Part shown: one piece after another, positions 30,507-41,039 of the stretch
Numbering within the stretch: the first letter of the stretch is position 1
Layout: each line of letters starts with the position of its first letter
Source: Paulinella micropora
Taxonomy: Eukaryota; Cercozoa; Imbricatea; Euglyphida; Paulinellidae
Length of the DNA stretch: 64,000 nucleotides
NCBI GenBank assembly: GCA_019918135.1
Contig: WBZZ01003133.1
Location: forward strand, 60,001-124,000
Direction of reading: 5' to 3'
Notes under the pieces: generated by a model
What the model was told of the DNA's origin: nothing
Database searches by the model: none
Seen by the model: only the letters and a program-made list of their open reading frames with translations
Program-made: the position numbers and the translations under genes

Positions 30507-32554
30507 GGATTTTCATTGAGAGATCGACATCTCCAATAGTTTCCCAACCGAGACTGGTGCCTAAACCGGGAGGAGAATGGCGCTTAACGGTTCACTATGC
30601 CCGCGTCAATAAAATTTTAGAGGAGGAACGAAATCCATTACCTACTCTTGAAGAAGGAAGGCGAGTATTGCGGAACGCCAAGCTATACTCGGTCATTGAT
30701 CTGAAGAATGGCTTCTGGCAAATTCCACTGGATGAAAAGTCCAGATGGCTGACTGCATTTGTAGTAGGAATGGAGATATATCAGTGGAAAGTGCTTCCGA
30801 TGGGACTCAAACAGGCCCCGGGACTTTTTCAGAAAGCGATGCAAAGCATGCTGAGCAGCAAATATGGTGACCAGACAGAGGGAGGTTTCATGAGGCGAAG
30901 AGGACAGAAGGCGGGAGAGTACGCATTTTGTTACATCGATGACATTATCGTGTACTCCAATACGATGGAAGAGCACATCGACCATCTAACAGATATTTTC
31001 AGGCGTATCAAACTATTTGGCCTGAAATGTAATTTGAAGAAATGTCAACTCGCAAAGACAAGCGTGACATATTTGGGGTACGAAATCTCTTACAATAGAG
31101 TCTCGATATCCAAAGAGAAGAGGGAGGAGATCATGAGCTGGCAGAGGCCGAAGAATCGCACAGAGCTGCACTCATTTCTTCCGATGGCGCAATATTACAG
31201 CCAGTTCATACCCAATTGGGGTGCAACTCGGGCTAAGTTGGAGAGAATGATCGACTTCGGTGATTTTGATAAGTGGGATGATGAAGCCTTAGAAGCGTAC
31301 AACACGCTCAAAGATCTCATCTATAAAGATCCGAAGGATGGCGGACTCGTGCTGATGATGCCCGACTTTTCGAAGCAATTCGTAGTCGACACAGACGCAT
31401 CAAAGTTCGCGATCGGCGCAGTCTTACAACAGGAAGATGAGGAGAAAAAGTTGCGCCCGATCATGTTTATAAGTAGAAAGTTGTGCTCGGCGGAGCGAAA
31501 CTATTGTACGAGACAGAGAGAGGCACTGGCGGTGGTCTGGGCCCTTAAACGGTTGAGAGAGTATTTATGGGGTGGACCTCAGTTTATAGTAAGGACTGAT
31601 CACCAGAATTTACTATGGCTGCTGAATCATGAACAGACTGGCCGTCTAGCGAGATGGCAGGCATTCTTGTCATGTTTCAATTTTACAATGGTCCATCTAC
31701 CCGGCAAGCGAAATGTTGTCGCTGACAGCCTCTTCAGGCTAGAGTTTCACTCAGAAGTGGCAGCTCTCGTATCATCAGCAGAAATGGAGGATCTATCACC
31801 AGACTGCACATACGAAGTGCATCATATCGAGTCGATGCAGATGGCGAGAGGGGTCCGATATAACCGATCGGGTCTACGTCATAGCCCGCAAGGTCCGGAT
31901 CATGGGATATGTTGTACAGCACATGTCCTCGAGGATGCTGAGTGGTCCTATGAAGCATACGAGAATATGAAGGCGGAGATAAAACAAGAAGAGATTAAGC
32001 AAGAAGCATATGCGGAACCCCCGCAGGAGAACAAGGAGGAGTTAGACGAAAACCCTGAGAGGATAGGAGTGCAGCTAGAGGATGGGACTATCCACATAGC
32101 CTCACCCACTGCATGGAGACAGCAACAGGCTCTCGATCCGGAGTTCAAAGAGCTAATACAGCTATACAAGAACCCGAACGAGCTGAAAATGACGAAGGAG
32201 ATTAAGGAGCAACAGAAGGAGATGGGGTGGAGAGACGGTCTCTTGTGGTACAAAGGCCAACACGGGCGCTATGCATCACAACCAGACAAATGGACTCTCT
32301 GGGTTCCTGAGAAACTCAGACACATCATTTTTGTCGCTGCTCATAACTGCCTACTACTGGCGCACCCGGGCCGACAAAGAACGCATATGTTCATTTCGAG
32401 ACGATTCTGGTGGAAGAAGATGAAGGAGAATATTGATGAACAGGTCAATGCATGCATCCCATGCAAGACATCCAAAACACCATTGAAGGCGAATTTTTGG
32501 CCTGATCGGGACTTTTCCTTTACACTTAGGAATGTTCGAGTTCTTACACACTGA
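30503..32554 (+). CDS. Gypsy RT, RNase H and integrase zinc domain (fossil)
   Basis: RT blocks are clear: SVIDLKNGFWQIPL, QWKVLPMGLKQAPGLFQ and the active site FCYIDDIIVYSN. RNase H has FVVDTDASKFAIGAVLQQ, REALAVVWALK and RTDHQNLLWL. Near the end HxxxxH...CxxC (HPGRQRTH...CIPCKTSK) is the integrase HHCC domain. The order RT-RNase H-IN defines Ty3/gypsy (Metaviridae) and separates it from copia. Confidence 0.92.
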   Translation: MRIFIERSTSPIVSQPRLVPKPGGEWRLTVHYARVNKILEEERNPLPTLEEGRRVLRNAKLYSVIDLKNGFWQIPLDEKSRWLTAFVVGMEIYQWKVLPMGLKQAPGLFQKAMQSMLSSKYGDQTEGGFMRRRGQKAGEYAFCYIDDIIVYSNTMEEHIDHLTDIFRRIKLFGLKCNLKKCQLAKTSVTYLGYEISYNRVSISKEKREEIMSWQRPKNRTELHSFLPMAQYYSQFIPNWGATRAKLERMIDFGDFDKWDDEALEAYNTLKDLIYKDPKDGGLVLMMPDFSKQFVVDTDASKFAIGAVLQQEDEEKKLRPIMFISRKLCSAERNYCTRQREALAVVWALKRLREYLWGGPQFIVRTDHQNLLWLLNHEQTGRLARWQAFLSCFNFTMVHLPGKRNVVADSLFRLEFHSEVAALVSSAEMEDLSPDCTYEVHHIESMQMARGVRYNRSGLRHSPQGPDHGICCTAHVLEDAEWSYEAYENMKAEIKQEEIKQEAYAEPPQENKEELDENPERIGVQLEDGTIHIASPTAWRQQQALDPEFKELIQLYKNPNELKMTKEIKEQQKEMGWRDGLLWYKGQHGRYASQPDKWTLWVPEKLRHIIFVAAHNCLLLAHPGRQRTHMFISRRFWWKKMKENIDEQVNACIPCKTSKTPLKANFWPDRDFSFTLRNVRVLTH

Positions 32555-33275
32555 TCATCTAGGACCTTTCCCGGTCACGACGGAAGGTTGCAGATACCTT
32601 CTAACGGCCATAGACAGAGCCACCAACTATGTATGGGTGGTCCCAGTCAAAGACGTTACGGGCGAAACAACAGCCAAGGCGTTGATTGACAGGATCATCT
32701 CACAGATTGGGGTGCCGAGAAAAATATGCTCAGATCGAGGCTCTGACTTTAATGAAGTCATCGTCAAGCTATCTGCATATTACGGCATGAAATGGCAATA
32801 TGTCACCGCCTATAACCCCAGAGCGAACGGCAAGATAGAGCGGGTGCATAGACCCCTCAAGGCCGCGCTGAAGATGTATTGTATGAAGAAGGAGAACCAA
32901 AAGGCATGGGTGGAGGCAGCATCCTCGTTTGCCTTTGCTATGAATTGCCTACCCTCTACAGCGTTAGGTGGTTCAAAAGGTTCCGTCTCGCCATACCAAT
33001 TGATATATGGGCGTGAGCCCGCCATCCCAGCCTCACTGCTGCACCCAAAAGATTCATGGGCAGATCAGGATGAGCTGTTTGGGATGAGACTTCGGGCGAA
33101 GATGGAGGCGGAGCAAATAGTACAGGCGCATAGGGAGGCGGAGCGCAGGAAGACTGATGCTGAAGGTGTCAGGCAGGTACACCTGGATCAAGTCAGATTT
33201 CAGGTCGGGGATATTGTACTACTGTACCATCCTCAGGTTCCTCAGGGAGTCAGCTCGAAGCTGTTCATCCACTGA
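32532..33275 (+). CDS. Gypsy integrase core (fossil)
   Basis: The DDE catalytic core shows FLHTDHLGPFP, ICSDRGSDFNE and NPRANGKIERVHRPLK. A C-terminal GPY-like/SH3 segment (VRFQVGDIVLLY) follows. It joins cDNA to the host target. Confidence 0.88.
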   Translation: MFEFLHTDHLGPFPVTTEGCRYLLTAIDRATNYVWVVPVKDVTGETTAKALIDRIISQIGVPRKICSDRGSDFNEVIVKLSAYYGMKWQYVTAYNPRANGKIERVHRPLKAALKMYCMKKENQKAWVEAASSFAFAMNCLPSTALGGSKGSVSPYQLIYGREPAIPASLLHPKDSWADQDELFGMRLRAKMEAEQIVQAHREAERRKTDAEGVRQVHLDQVRFQVGDIVLLYHPQVPQGVSSKLFIH

Positions 33276-33293
33276 AAAGGACCATACCAGATC

Positions 33294-34013
33294 ATGGAAC
33301 AGATGGGGCTTTTGAATTATAAAATCAGGGGCAGAGGGAAAGTTCAAATAGTCAATGTACGAAGGCTGATTATGTATGATCCCTTCCTACTTGAAGATGA
33401 GTCCGTTGATCAAGCACTCAAATGGATGGAGGCTGACTTTAAAGAGGTCCCACCAATCCGTAAGGAGGATATCTCGGAACGGGATGCCTACAGGGCACCA
33501 ATTGCGAGAAGGAGGAGGCTGAGCTGGAGAACAAGCGGGCCACCGACCGCAAAAGCGCGGCGGGGACTCAGACGCAAAAGGGTCGAGTCGAACGTGCCGG
33601 AAGGAAAGTTCACGGAGGCGCAAATAAGGAGAGCGCAAAATGACCTTATCTACGACCGACCGAGAAAGGCGATAAGGACGGCACGTTCGCAAGGAGTCCA
33701 TCAAGAGGGGAGCGATGACGGAGATCAAGACCCTCGCGCGGGCAATGACACTCTCGTTCACCCTAGTTGGAAAGAAGGAGATGCGATTGGACATATTTCA
33801 TGGGCCAAAGACGCTTTTTACTTGGTGAGGCCTGCGGCCCAACACGTAGCCGATGACACGCTCTCAGATTTATATCTCATGAGAGTCATGGCAGTACCTC
33901 ACAAACGCCATACGCGATCTAATCGAATTTCGACTGCGGCACAAATCATACAACCAGTCTTACATTTCTGGAGGAGTCTGGATCCAGTGGAAGATCCTAA
34001 AGTAAGACAATAG
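33294..34013 (+). CDS. Gypsy 3' region protein, unknown (fossil)
   Basis: The first about 30 residues (KIRGRGKVQIVNVRRL) continue the integrase C-terminal fold. The remainder is Arg-rich and unrecognised. No chromodomain is seen. From 34014 to 35080 I see no convincing gene. Confidence 0.45.
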   Translation: MEQMGLLNYKIRGRGKVQIVNVRRLIMYDPFLLEDESVDQALKWMEADFKEVPPIRKEDISERDAYRAPIARRRRLSWRTSGPPTAKARRGLRRKRVESNVPEGKFTEAQIRRAQNDLIYDRPRKAIRTARSQGVHQEGSDDGDQDPRAGNDTLVHPSWKEGDAIGHISWAKDAFYLVRPAAQHVADDTLSDLYLMRVMAVPHKRHTRSNRISTAAQIIQPVLHFWRSLDPVEDPKVRQ

Positions 34014-35080
34014 TATTACCTTCCAGTATATAAAGACGCCAAGAAACTTGAGACATGGGATGATACCATATCTCCTACAGATAAATATCATATCGCGTGG
34101 ACCATACAAGCACTACCATGAGGGGTGCTAGACATTCCTTTTGACTTGGCACAAGGCGCAATCCCTCACAAAATTTGGGACGTCCTCGAACAGTCTACCT
34201 TAGACTTAACTTTGGTTGGAGGTCCTCCACCAGGTAAAGGAGTCCGCGCGCATAAACGGCGTCTATAGTAAGTATTTTTTTCTCTAGAAGTATTGTGGAC
34301 CTGATCGATTGCGAACAAAGCATTGATCCAATATCGTCCCGACAACCTTACTTAGATATTAAAGCTACTAGAGCATTCATTCTTCTAGAGATTAACCAGA
34401 CACAGCTGACAAAAAATATAGGCATTCTATTCTCTTGCTTCGGCAGAGACAGACGAGACAGCAATGAAACAGCACCGTTACGGGATCGCTATTTGAGTGA
34501 GCGATGATGTTTCCTGGATACGACCCGAATTAGTACCAGAATGATGATCTCATTAAATAATCAAAGGAACTGATATATTAATAACATGAACTGCTACACC
34601 GGATTCCGTCGATCTCTACTTGTATCGGCATATCGCAAGGTTAGGGCGCACTCAACCCAACTTCGGATATAGTCGTCAGACTTGATCACCTGACACTATA
34701 TTAAATGATACCGATTTATACAAGGGTATGTCTTCACAACAAGTAAATGTATTTATGGAAACCGATGATCGGTTATTATGTATATATGGAAATGGCGACA
34801 TTACATTATTACTCAACCATAAAACATTATACTTGGACATACTGCACAAGTATCTTATCGACAGAAGAAAGAGGAAGATTTTAATATAGATACTGAATGT
34901 GCTAGAGTATATATACGATTGGTACCGGGGCAAGTATCATTGTTGTTTTATAACGGCTAATTCGTGGGTTGATGTATCTTCATACATAACTCTAAACGAA
35001 TTTTAGTCAGAAAAGAAATCAGGTGAACCATTATTATGTCGGAAACGAAGTTCTGCCATTAAAAAACTGGGAGGGGGTAC

Positions 35081-35296
35081 TGTGGACATCACCCCCCGAA
35101 TTATCAGGTAAAAACTTATTTATAGATTTCGTCTGGCCGGACACGTCTGAAATGCCAATTTGATCCTGGTCTTTTGGCGGCATTTTATCTTTGCGTCAAT
35201 GAGCTAATATAACGAGACATCATTCTCTTTTTGAGGACTGTGTTTGGTTATATTACCGACTTACTCTTCTATTGAGCTATCTTTGGGGATAGTACA
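35081..35296 (+). repeat. 3' LTR of gypsy element
   Basis: 216 bp, TG...CA, preceded by a polypurine tract at 35066-35080. It aligns end to end with 25054-25269. Confidence 0.9.
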
Positions 35297-35448
35297 AAAA
35301 AACTTGATTTTTTTATAAGATAGAACTTTTTTATAAGATAGAACTTTTTTATAAAAAAGAAAAAAAATTATAATAGTTTGTGTGTTAACTTGAATGTCTT
35401 TGATGATAATAATATTACTATTATTATTCTTATTATTTTTCTTATTAA

Positions 35449-35498
35449 TGGAGGCACATGTCCAGGATCTGGATCTGATGCTATAGTCTGAGGAAGCC
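35449..35498 (+). mobile_element. Minimal LINE 3' end (50 bp)
   Basis: This is the third isolated copy of the LINE's terminal 50 bp, here in a region of broken ATT/TTA repeats. Confidence 0.8.
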
Positions 35499-35584
35499 TA
35501 TTTTTCTTATTACTATTATTATTTATTTTTATTATTTTAATTATTATTGTGAAGTTATTATTATTATTATTATTGTTACGATGA

Positions 35585-35855
35585 ATGGACACCGCGATAG
35601 CCCAGTGGTCAAGTTCTACCATCTGAGCCCTGTCGCCAGTTCGATTCCCGTCGGTGCCACCAGTATTTTCATTGAACATACCGGTCTATTTCTGGACCAG
35701 TATTTTCATTGAACATACCGGCCCGTCTGGAAGTGTTGGAACTGCCCTTGCGGGGGTGTCATTAGAGCTTATCGTCAATTCTTCGTACTCCCCTCACGGG
35801 TGAGACGATGGAGGCGCATGTGCAGAAATTCATCAGCCATTGACAGAGAGGCACT
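35585..35855 (+). mobile_element. SINE-II with clear target-site duplication
   Basis: The copy is flanked by the exact 13-bp direct repeat ATTGTTACGATGA at 35572-35584 and 35856-35868. It ends GAGGCACT with no ATT tail of its own; the following ATT belongs to the target. A box, B box and the duplicated ATTTTCATTGAAC module are kept. Confidence 0.9.
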
Positions 35856-35868
35856 ATTGTTACGATGA

Positions 35869-37844
35869 TAGGATATTTAATAACAGATAACTGTTCTAAC
35901 GATATGAAAACTGAGGAATACCTAAAATAGGGACTCCGTAATCTCCAGACAAAGGATGACAGACAGACCGGAACGGTAAGTATTGCCATTATATATCGGG
36001 TGGGCCGGCATAGTCCCTTCTCCCCCCGAGCGCGCTCACCAGTATGCGAGAGGAGTCGAATTGACGCCCCCGCCGATCAACCTCGGGATAGAATGCAAAT
36101 ACGAACCTGAGTGACGGTCACCGCCGTACTTGTATTAACGAATTAAGCAAAATTTCAAGTTGGGCCAAACGCCAACACTTACGCTAGTACGTAAGATTTT
36201 GATTAACTTCCAGTTAGGCCATTCGATGATATTTCAATCCGCGCCACCCGCCGCCAGTGAAATCAGGTATCCACCACCACCTTCTGCCTGAAACCATTAT
36301 CCCCCGCTGCTGGAACAGAATACTTGCCCCTTACCCCCAATACCTAGTAACCGCCGGGCCCCTAGTCACTCATCGTCCCCCCGACCTAGTGTCGGTCTAT
36401 ACTATCCTGTGCGAGTCTTCTCTTCCCCGCTTCCGTAACTCCGCTGATTTCGTTGACCGGTGCTCGCCAGGCTGTGCCGTCGCTCAATCGATCCTCATGC
36501 GTCACCGCCGGTGTCGGTGCCCCGAAGCCGCCCCCGTCTCGCGCAAGCTGGATCTGACGTGCAGAAGCCGCCCCCAACGCGTGCAAGCCCGATCCGATGC
36601 ACTGAAGCTGACCCCAACACGTGCAAGCCCGATCCGATGCCATATCCGCCTTGATACTTCTGGCTTTTAATAGCCTCGTAGTGCCCTCTCGGTACGCTGT
36701 AGTCCCGGTCGCCCAGCCCAGAGGTAACGTAGCAAGGAAAGGCTCCCCCGGACCTTTGCTACCCCCCCCCCCCCCAAGGCCCCCCCAGCTCTGAAACGCC
36801 ATGCTTAAAACGAACCTGAGAGCCGATAACACGAATGATATTTACCCCCTATCTATCCGTCTATCCATCCCTTCTCTCCCCAGAAGATATCCGTGTTTCT
36901 CTTCAATCCCCATCTTAACCCCCCCTCTTTGTTCCGCTCCCGCCCTGGTGCCCCCTTTCACCCGAATGTCATAGTAGCCGCTTCCTCGTCATCATCGTCG
37001 TCATCCTTCTCTTCTTCTTTCTCATCGCTGTCTCGCGCCCCCTCTCCTCTCCCTATTCTATCCCTACTCTGTACGATTCTGTCCGCCCCCCCTTTTCCAT
37101 TCTATCCATGCTATGAATTATCCCTATTTGTTATCTCCTGTCTTCCTCGCCCCTCCGCTATCCTACCCCTCTCTATCTAAACTGGGTTAGTCAGTATGCA
37201 TTAGCCCCAGTCTTGACCCGTATGCCGCTTTTATCTGCAGATATATATGAAAAATATATAGAGTTCGATGCCATCGCTCGTCATAGAGCGGAAGAATATA
37301 AAGCGGAAGAATATAAAGTCTTCGGCCGCTCCGCTCCGCTCCGCTGTTTCCCCTGATGAGCCTATAAGGCATAAAACATGTATGTCATATATTTCCCGAT
37401 ATATCCGCTATTTCCGATAGGGCAATAGCCCGCTATTTTCCGTAAGCCCTTGTAGTTGTAAAATATGTCAGTTTAATATTTCCCCCATAATCCCATAAAG
37501 TCACATAATATTATAAATGGGTCTATAACCCGTGAGCCCGTATAGTATAATGATTTCCTCGTATATGTGCATAACCCGTGCTTCCACCATGTGTACCTCG
37601 TCGGTATAGAGTTCGAGTCAGTAAGATGTTAATAATATCCGGTCACCTAACAATGGCAGACACCTTCTATGTTGCCAATATTACGAAAACTGATTACTCT
37701 TTAATAATCAAAATCAAATATAAAACACGTCAAGTCATATCCTATATTGCCTATATCCATAATCCTTAATGCCTATAATATTAATTACCGGACCGGACTG
37801 TCTATTAATACTAGGAATTACTTAATACGATACAGGAATGTATC
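35869..37844. other. Region without confident genes; may contain a copia LTR
   Basis: I see no supported coding frame. About 36550-36650 holds imperfect 35-40-bp tandem units around GTGCAAGCCCGATCCGATGC. About 37295-37345 has doubled GCGGAAGAATATAAA and a GCTCC run. The minus strand just right of 37844 reads AAAGGGGAGCAG then TGATACATTCCTG, a possible polypurine tract and LTR start for the copia element, so part of this region may be its 3' LTR. The LTR's other end could not be found. Confidence 0.5.
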
Positions 37845-37897
37845 ACTGCTCCCCTTTAAGTCCTGTATTAGCAGCTAGTTAAGGTCCGAATAGAACT

Positions 37898-38782
37898 TCA
37901 AGTACAAAAGTCTTGTTTTGGTTTCATGCCGAAGAAACGGGTATCAACCGTCTTCAATCCCTTAACAAACGTACTGTTACGGATTGCATCACGCTTCTCC
38001 TTGAACGGACCAAGACTCCTCGGCTTCGTGTTGATGTCAGCCGAATTCTCCGCATCACGAATATGGAATACTTTCACGTTTCCCTCCTTCACCTCATGGT
38101 TGATATGAGCTAACTTATCTTCCAAGTGTCGCTGACGCCTCGAAAAGATATTAGTGTTAGCCCCCAAAACTGTTGCCGAGTTATCAATATAGATCGTAAG
38201 AGGCTCCTCTGCCAAACCCTTCAGCAGTACGTTCGACTCATGCACAGGCACCTCCTTGAGGAAATTGTGAATAGACTTACTCACATTAATGATCGTTGAC
38301 AAACATCTTGACTCGGTTTCATTGGTCGAGGTTGAAGGAACACGCTGCCTCTCCGAATACGATGCAATGACACCACCCGCCAGCGTGGCCAGGCCCCCCG
38401 ACCTCGACCGATAATCCCACCCCGAGGCGTACGAAGCATCCCCAAACGCGATGACTTTCTTATTCCCATCGGAAACATAGTGCAGCCCTTGCTCTTCCTG
38501 ACCGAGGATGTAACGCAGAAGCCACTCCGCCGCACAGTAGTCGAACAGGTCGCGCTTGGATTGAAACTCGGCCAGGCGAGACAAGGGCCCAACAATCTCC
38601 CACAAGACTGCCCTCACCCAACCCAAGTCTCCACAGACTTTCGGCGGCTCATAATTGTTCAGCTCTGACTGCTTTGACTCCCCTCGAGTAGCAAGCCACG
38701 TACCAACCGGAGTCCATTCCTTACCATCTGCGCGCGGATACTTCTTTCGCAAATTGCGAATGTACTCCCTGCAGGTGACCAA
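37898..38782 (-). CDS. Copia RNase H region (fossil)
   Basis: VIAFGDASYASGWDYRSRSG, STNETESRCLS and IYIDNSATVLGAN are the three acidic blocks of copia RNase H, followed by KLAHINHEV and NSADINTKPR typical of the family's C-terminus. It removes RNA from the RNA/DNA hybrid during reverse transcription. Confidence 0.9.
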   Translation of the reverse strand: MVTCREYIRNLRKKYPRADGKEWTPVGTWLATRGESKQSELNNYEPPKVCGDLGWVRAVLWEIVGPLSRLAEFQSKRDLFDYCAAEWLLRYILGQEEQGLHYVSDGNKKVIAFGDASYASGWDYRSRSGGLATLAGGVIASYSERQRVPSTSTNETESRCLSTIINVSKSIHNFLKEVPVHESNVLLKGLAEEPLTIYIDNSATVLGANTNIFSRRQRHLEDKLAHINHEVKEGNVKVFHIRDAENSADINTKPRSLGPFKEKRDAIRNSTFVKGLKTVDTRFFGMKPKQDFCT

Positions 38783-38809
38783 CGTATGAAAACGCCCTTC
38801 GTCGTCCTC

Positions 38810-41023
38810 CTATTGCGTGACCTCACGCCCCAGGATTTCACAAATAGTTTTGTTCACAGTAATGGTGCCCTGACGCGCCCTCAGCCGCCCCCAGAACCAA
38901 TCCGAAAACTCGTCCGATGGCGGAGCCAAAACATAACCGTCCACATGCGTCGTTGCCATAGCCGTCAACTTTGTTTTGTTGTCAACCATCGCGAACGCAC
39001 AGGGGTCGTAAGGGTTGGGCTTCATCCCAATCGACTCATAAAAGGGATCGACACAATCGTACCAATACAAGTTGGCTGAATCCCTTAACCCGTTGACTCC
39101 AGCCCATGCTTCATAGACATACCCCGGTGGGTTGTACGAACCAGTAAGCCTGATGTAAACCTGCTTATCACGCCGTGCCTTGAGGAAGGCCGTCACATCA
39201 TCCCCATTCTGCAGTCGCAGACGCTGCAAAGTTGAAATCGCAAAGAAACAACGCAACGCGTGCTCATCCGGGGTCGGCATTGACGTAGGACCACAATCAA
39301 CACCAGGACGCTGCTGACATCCCTTCGCCGCCACACGATACTTCTGCTCGATGCACTCCCCATCCTCGTACTTGTCGAAGTCCGCAAACCGGACACCAAC
39401 CACCTGCGTTCCCTTCGGCACAGCATCCTTACGAACCAATCGTAACGCGTCCAAATCGAAATGCTTCTGGATGTCCTTCAATCTAGACTCCACAAACCGT
39501 TCCGACTGGTTGGCCTCCTTAACAGGAACCGGAACCGTAATCACCAGCAAGATAGGCCGCCGCTCAACTACATCCATTCTGCAAGCACAAGCATCGCCAG
39601 CCTTAACCAGGGAAAGAGAATCTCCCTGTGAGGGCACCTCCATCATCAAGTAACAGCACCTAGCATCCCCTGGCTCCGTCGCACGGCGAGAACGCTTGCC
39701 TTCAACAACATTGGACAGACTAACGGCTGCCCCATCCCATTCCACAGGCACTCCCCTTGAATGCCGACACCTCCCATCCGAACAAGACGAATCAGAAGAC
39801 ACCGGAACCACAGGCAGCTTGACCTGTCCATCCGACCACCCAGGAGGTTGAGAAACAATTTGGTCAGCAGCTGGGGCAAAAGCAACACGACGAGGCTGCT
39901 GCCCCACCAATCCCGACCCATCGACCAACGGACCCAGTGTCGAGACCTCCACTGTCGGACCCACGGAAAAATTACCACCCTGCTGGTCCCCAGCACCAGA
40001 AGCACCAACAGCATCCAAGACATCAAAACCCCCACCCTGAGCATCGTCGTACGAAGGAGCTGCGTCTCCATCACCAGCTTGCTCCACAGCTCGAGGCAGA
40101 TTCCAAGCCCCTTCTGAAAAAAAGGTACGCCACTCCGGGACCGCTCCGGACCGTTCCAAGTCCGACGTGATAAATGAGGTCACCAGCTGCCGTTGCTGCG
40201 AACCTTTTTGGTAGATCGTTGGCCACCCTGCAAGATGATCTGCGAAGTCCACAAGCTTGTCCTTCACCACCTTTCCCTTCAGCGTCGACCAGAGCAGGTA
40301 AGACGATGTATCCACGGCCGGGCCCAAATACACGCACAACTCAGCCGTCAAAGGAGTGTCCTTCCTTGTTCCCACATGCCTGTAGGCCAGACACCCAAAG
40401 ACATGCCAAGCCGAAATGTGGGGCAACTCACGACGATAAAACTCCTCGTAGCTAGACACGTTCTCCTTGTGGGGAAACGCATTAAGAATGTACGTCGCAT
40501 AAAGCAGAGCATAACCAAAGAACTGGTAAGGGGCACAACGTGCCACCATGAGTGCACGTGCCACCCTGAACACCTGCTTCAGCCAGGTCTCCGTCATAGC
40601 GTTCTTGTTCGAATCGTATCTCCCACGCAAAGGCAAAATCCCCCTTTCCCGCAGTAGCCCAGTACACACCTTGGAAATCCACTCGCCATCGGATCGAAAT
40701 TGCCGGGTAGAATGAGCATGCGTTGCACATAAAGCAAGCACCGCCTTGAAGTTTCCCACGCCCACCTCAGCCTCCTTCGTCTTCTGAAGGAAAGCGAACT
40801 TACAACGCGATTTGTCGTCGACAAACAATTGGAAGCATTGATACCCCCCATAGACCGGCCTAGGGAATTTGCCCGAGCAATCCCCACTAAGCCCCTCCCC
40901 CGGCTTGCCCATCGTCGTAAGCTGATTCCCACGATACGTAGGCTTGAACGTAGTTTGCGTTAGGCAACACACCACACAACGTCCCCCACCGCCAGAGCCC
41001 GAACACATAGCTGGGTCAACCAC
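38810..41023 (-). CDS. Copia integrase and reverse transcriptase (fossil)
   Basis: The N-terminal part (FVDDKSRCKFAFLQKTKEAE, ARCAPYQFFGYALLYATYIL) matches the copia integrase core. The middle is a variable Ser/Asp-rich linker, and the C-terminal third matches copia RT (ALRLVRKDAVPKGTQVVGVR, DKQVYIRLTGSYNPPGYVYE, DSANLYWYDCVDPFYESIG). The family is Ty1/copia (Pseudoviridae). Confidence 0.85.
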   Translation of the reverse strand: MVDPAMCSGSGGGGRCVVCCLTQTTFKPTYRGNQLTTMGKPGEGLSGDCSGKFPRPVYGGYQCFQLFVDDKSRCKFAFLQKTKEAEVGVGNFKAVLALCATHAHSTRQFRSDGEWISKVCTGLLRERGILPLRGRYDSNKNAMTETWLKQVFRVARALMVARCAPYQFFGYALLYATYILNAFPHKENVSSYEEFYRRELPHISAWHVFGCLAYRHVGTRKDTPLTAELCVYLGPAVDTSSYLLWSTLKGKVVKDKLVDFADHLAGWPTIYQKGSQQRQLVTSFITSDLERSGAVPEWRTFFSEGAWNLPRAVEQAGDGDAAPSYDDAQGGGFDVLDAVGASGAGDQQGGNFSVGPTVEVSTLGPLVDGSGLVGQQPRRVAFAPAADQIVSQPPGWSDGQVKLPVVPVSSDSSCSDGRCRHSRGVPVEWDGAAVSLSNVVEGKRSRRATEPGDARCCYLMMEVPSQGDSLSLVKAGDACACRMDVVERRPILLVITVPVPVKEANQSERFVESRLKDIQKHFDLDALRLVRKDAVPKGTQVVGVRFADFDKYEDGECIEQKYRVAAKGCQQRPGVDCGPTSMPTPDEHALRCFFAISTLQRLRLQNGDDVTAFLKARRDKQVYIRLTGSYNPPGYVYEAWAGVNGLRDSANLYWYDCVDPFYESIGMKPNPYDPCAFAMVDNKTKLTAMATTHVDGYVLAPPSDEFSDWFWGRLRARQGTITVNKTICEILGREVTQ

Positions 41024-41039
41024 GTCCCCTTAATATCCT

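Larger units (their letters stand above)
25054..35296 (+). mobile_element. Ty3/gypsy LTR retrotransposon, both LTRs present
   Basis: Two 216-bp LTRs start TGTGGACATCACCCCCCG and end GGGGATAGTACA. A polypurine tract (CTGGGAGGGGGTAC) abuts the 3' LTR. The LTRs differ at about a dozen positions by eye, suggesting an old rather than very recent insertion. Internal parts in order: gag-like region with a Cys/His cluster and RGG box, retropepsin-like segment, RT, RNase H, integrase, and an unusual about 1.8-kb 3' segment of unknown function. The reading is split into several pieces, so the copy looks broken in a handful of places. The flanks are A-rich, so the target duplication is ambiguous. Confidence 0.9.

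Noticed and set aside
36257-36670. ORFs between the SINE and the copia element
   Set aside because: They are short, overlap on both strands, and mostly read through small tandem units. No domain or splice pattern was found.
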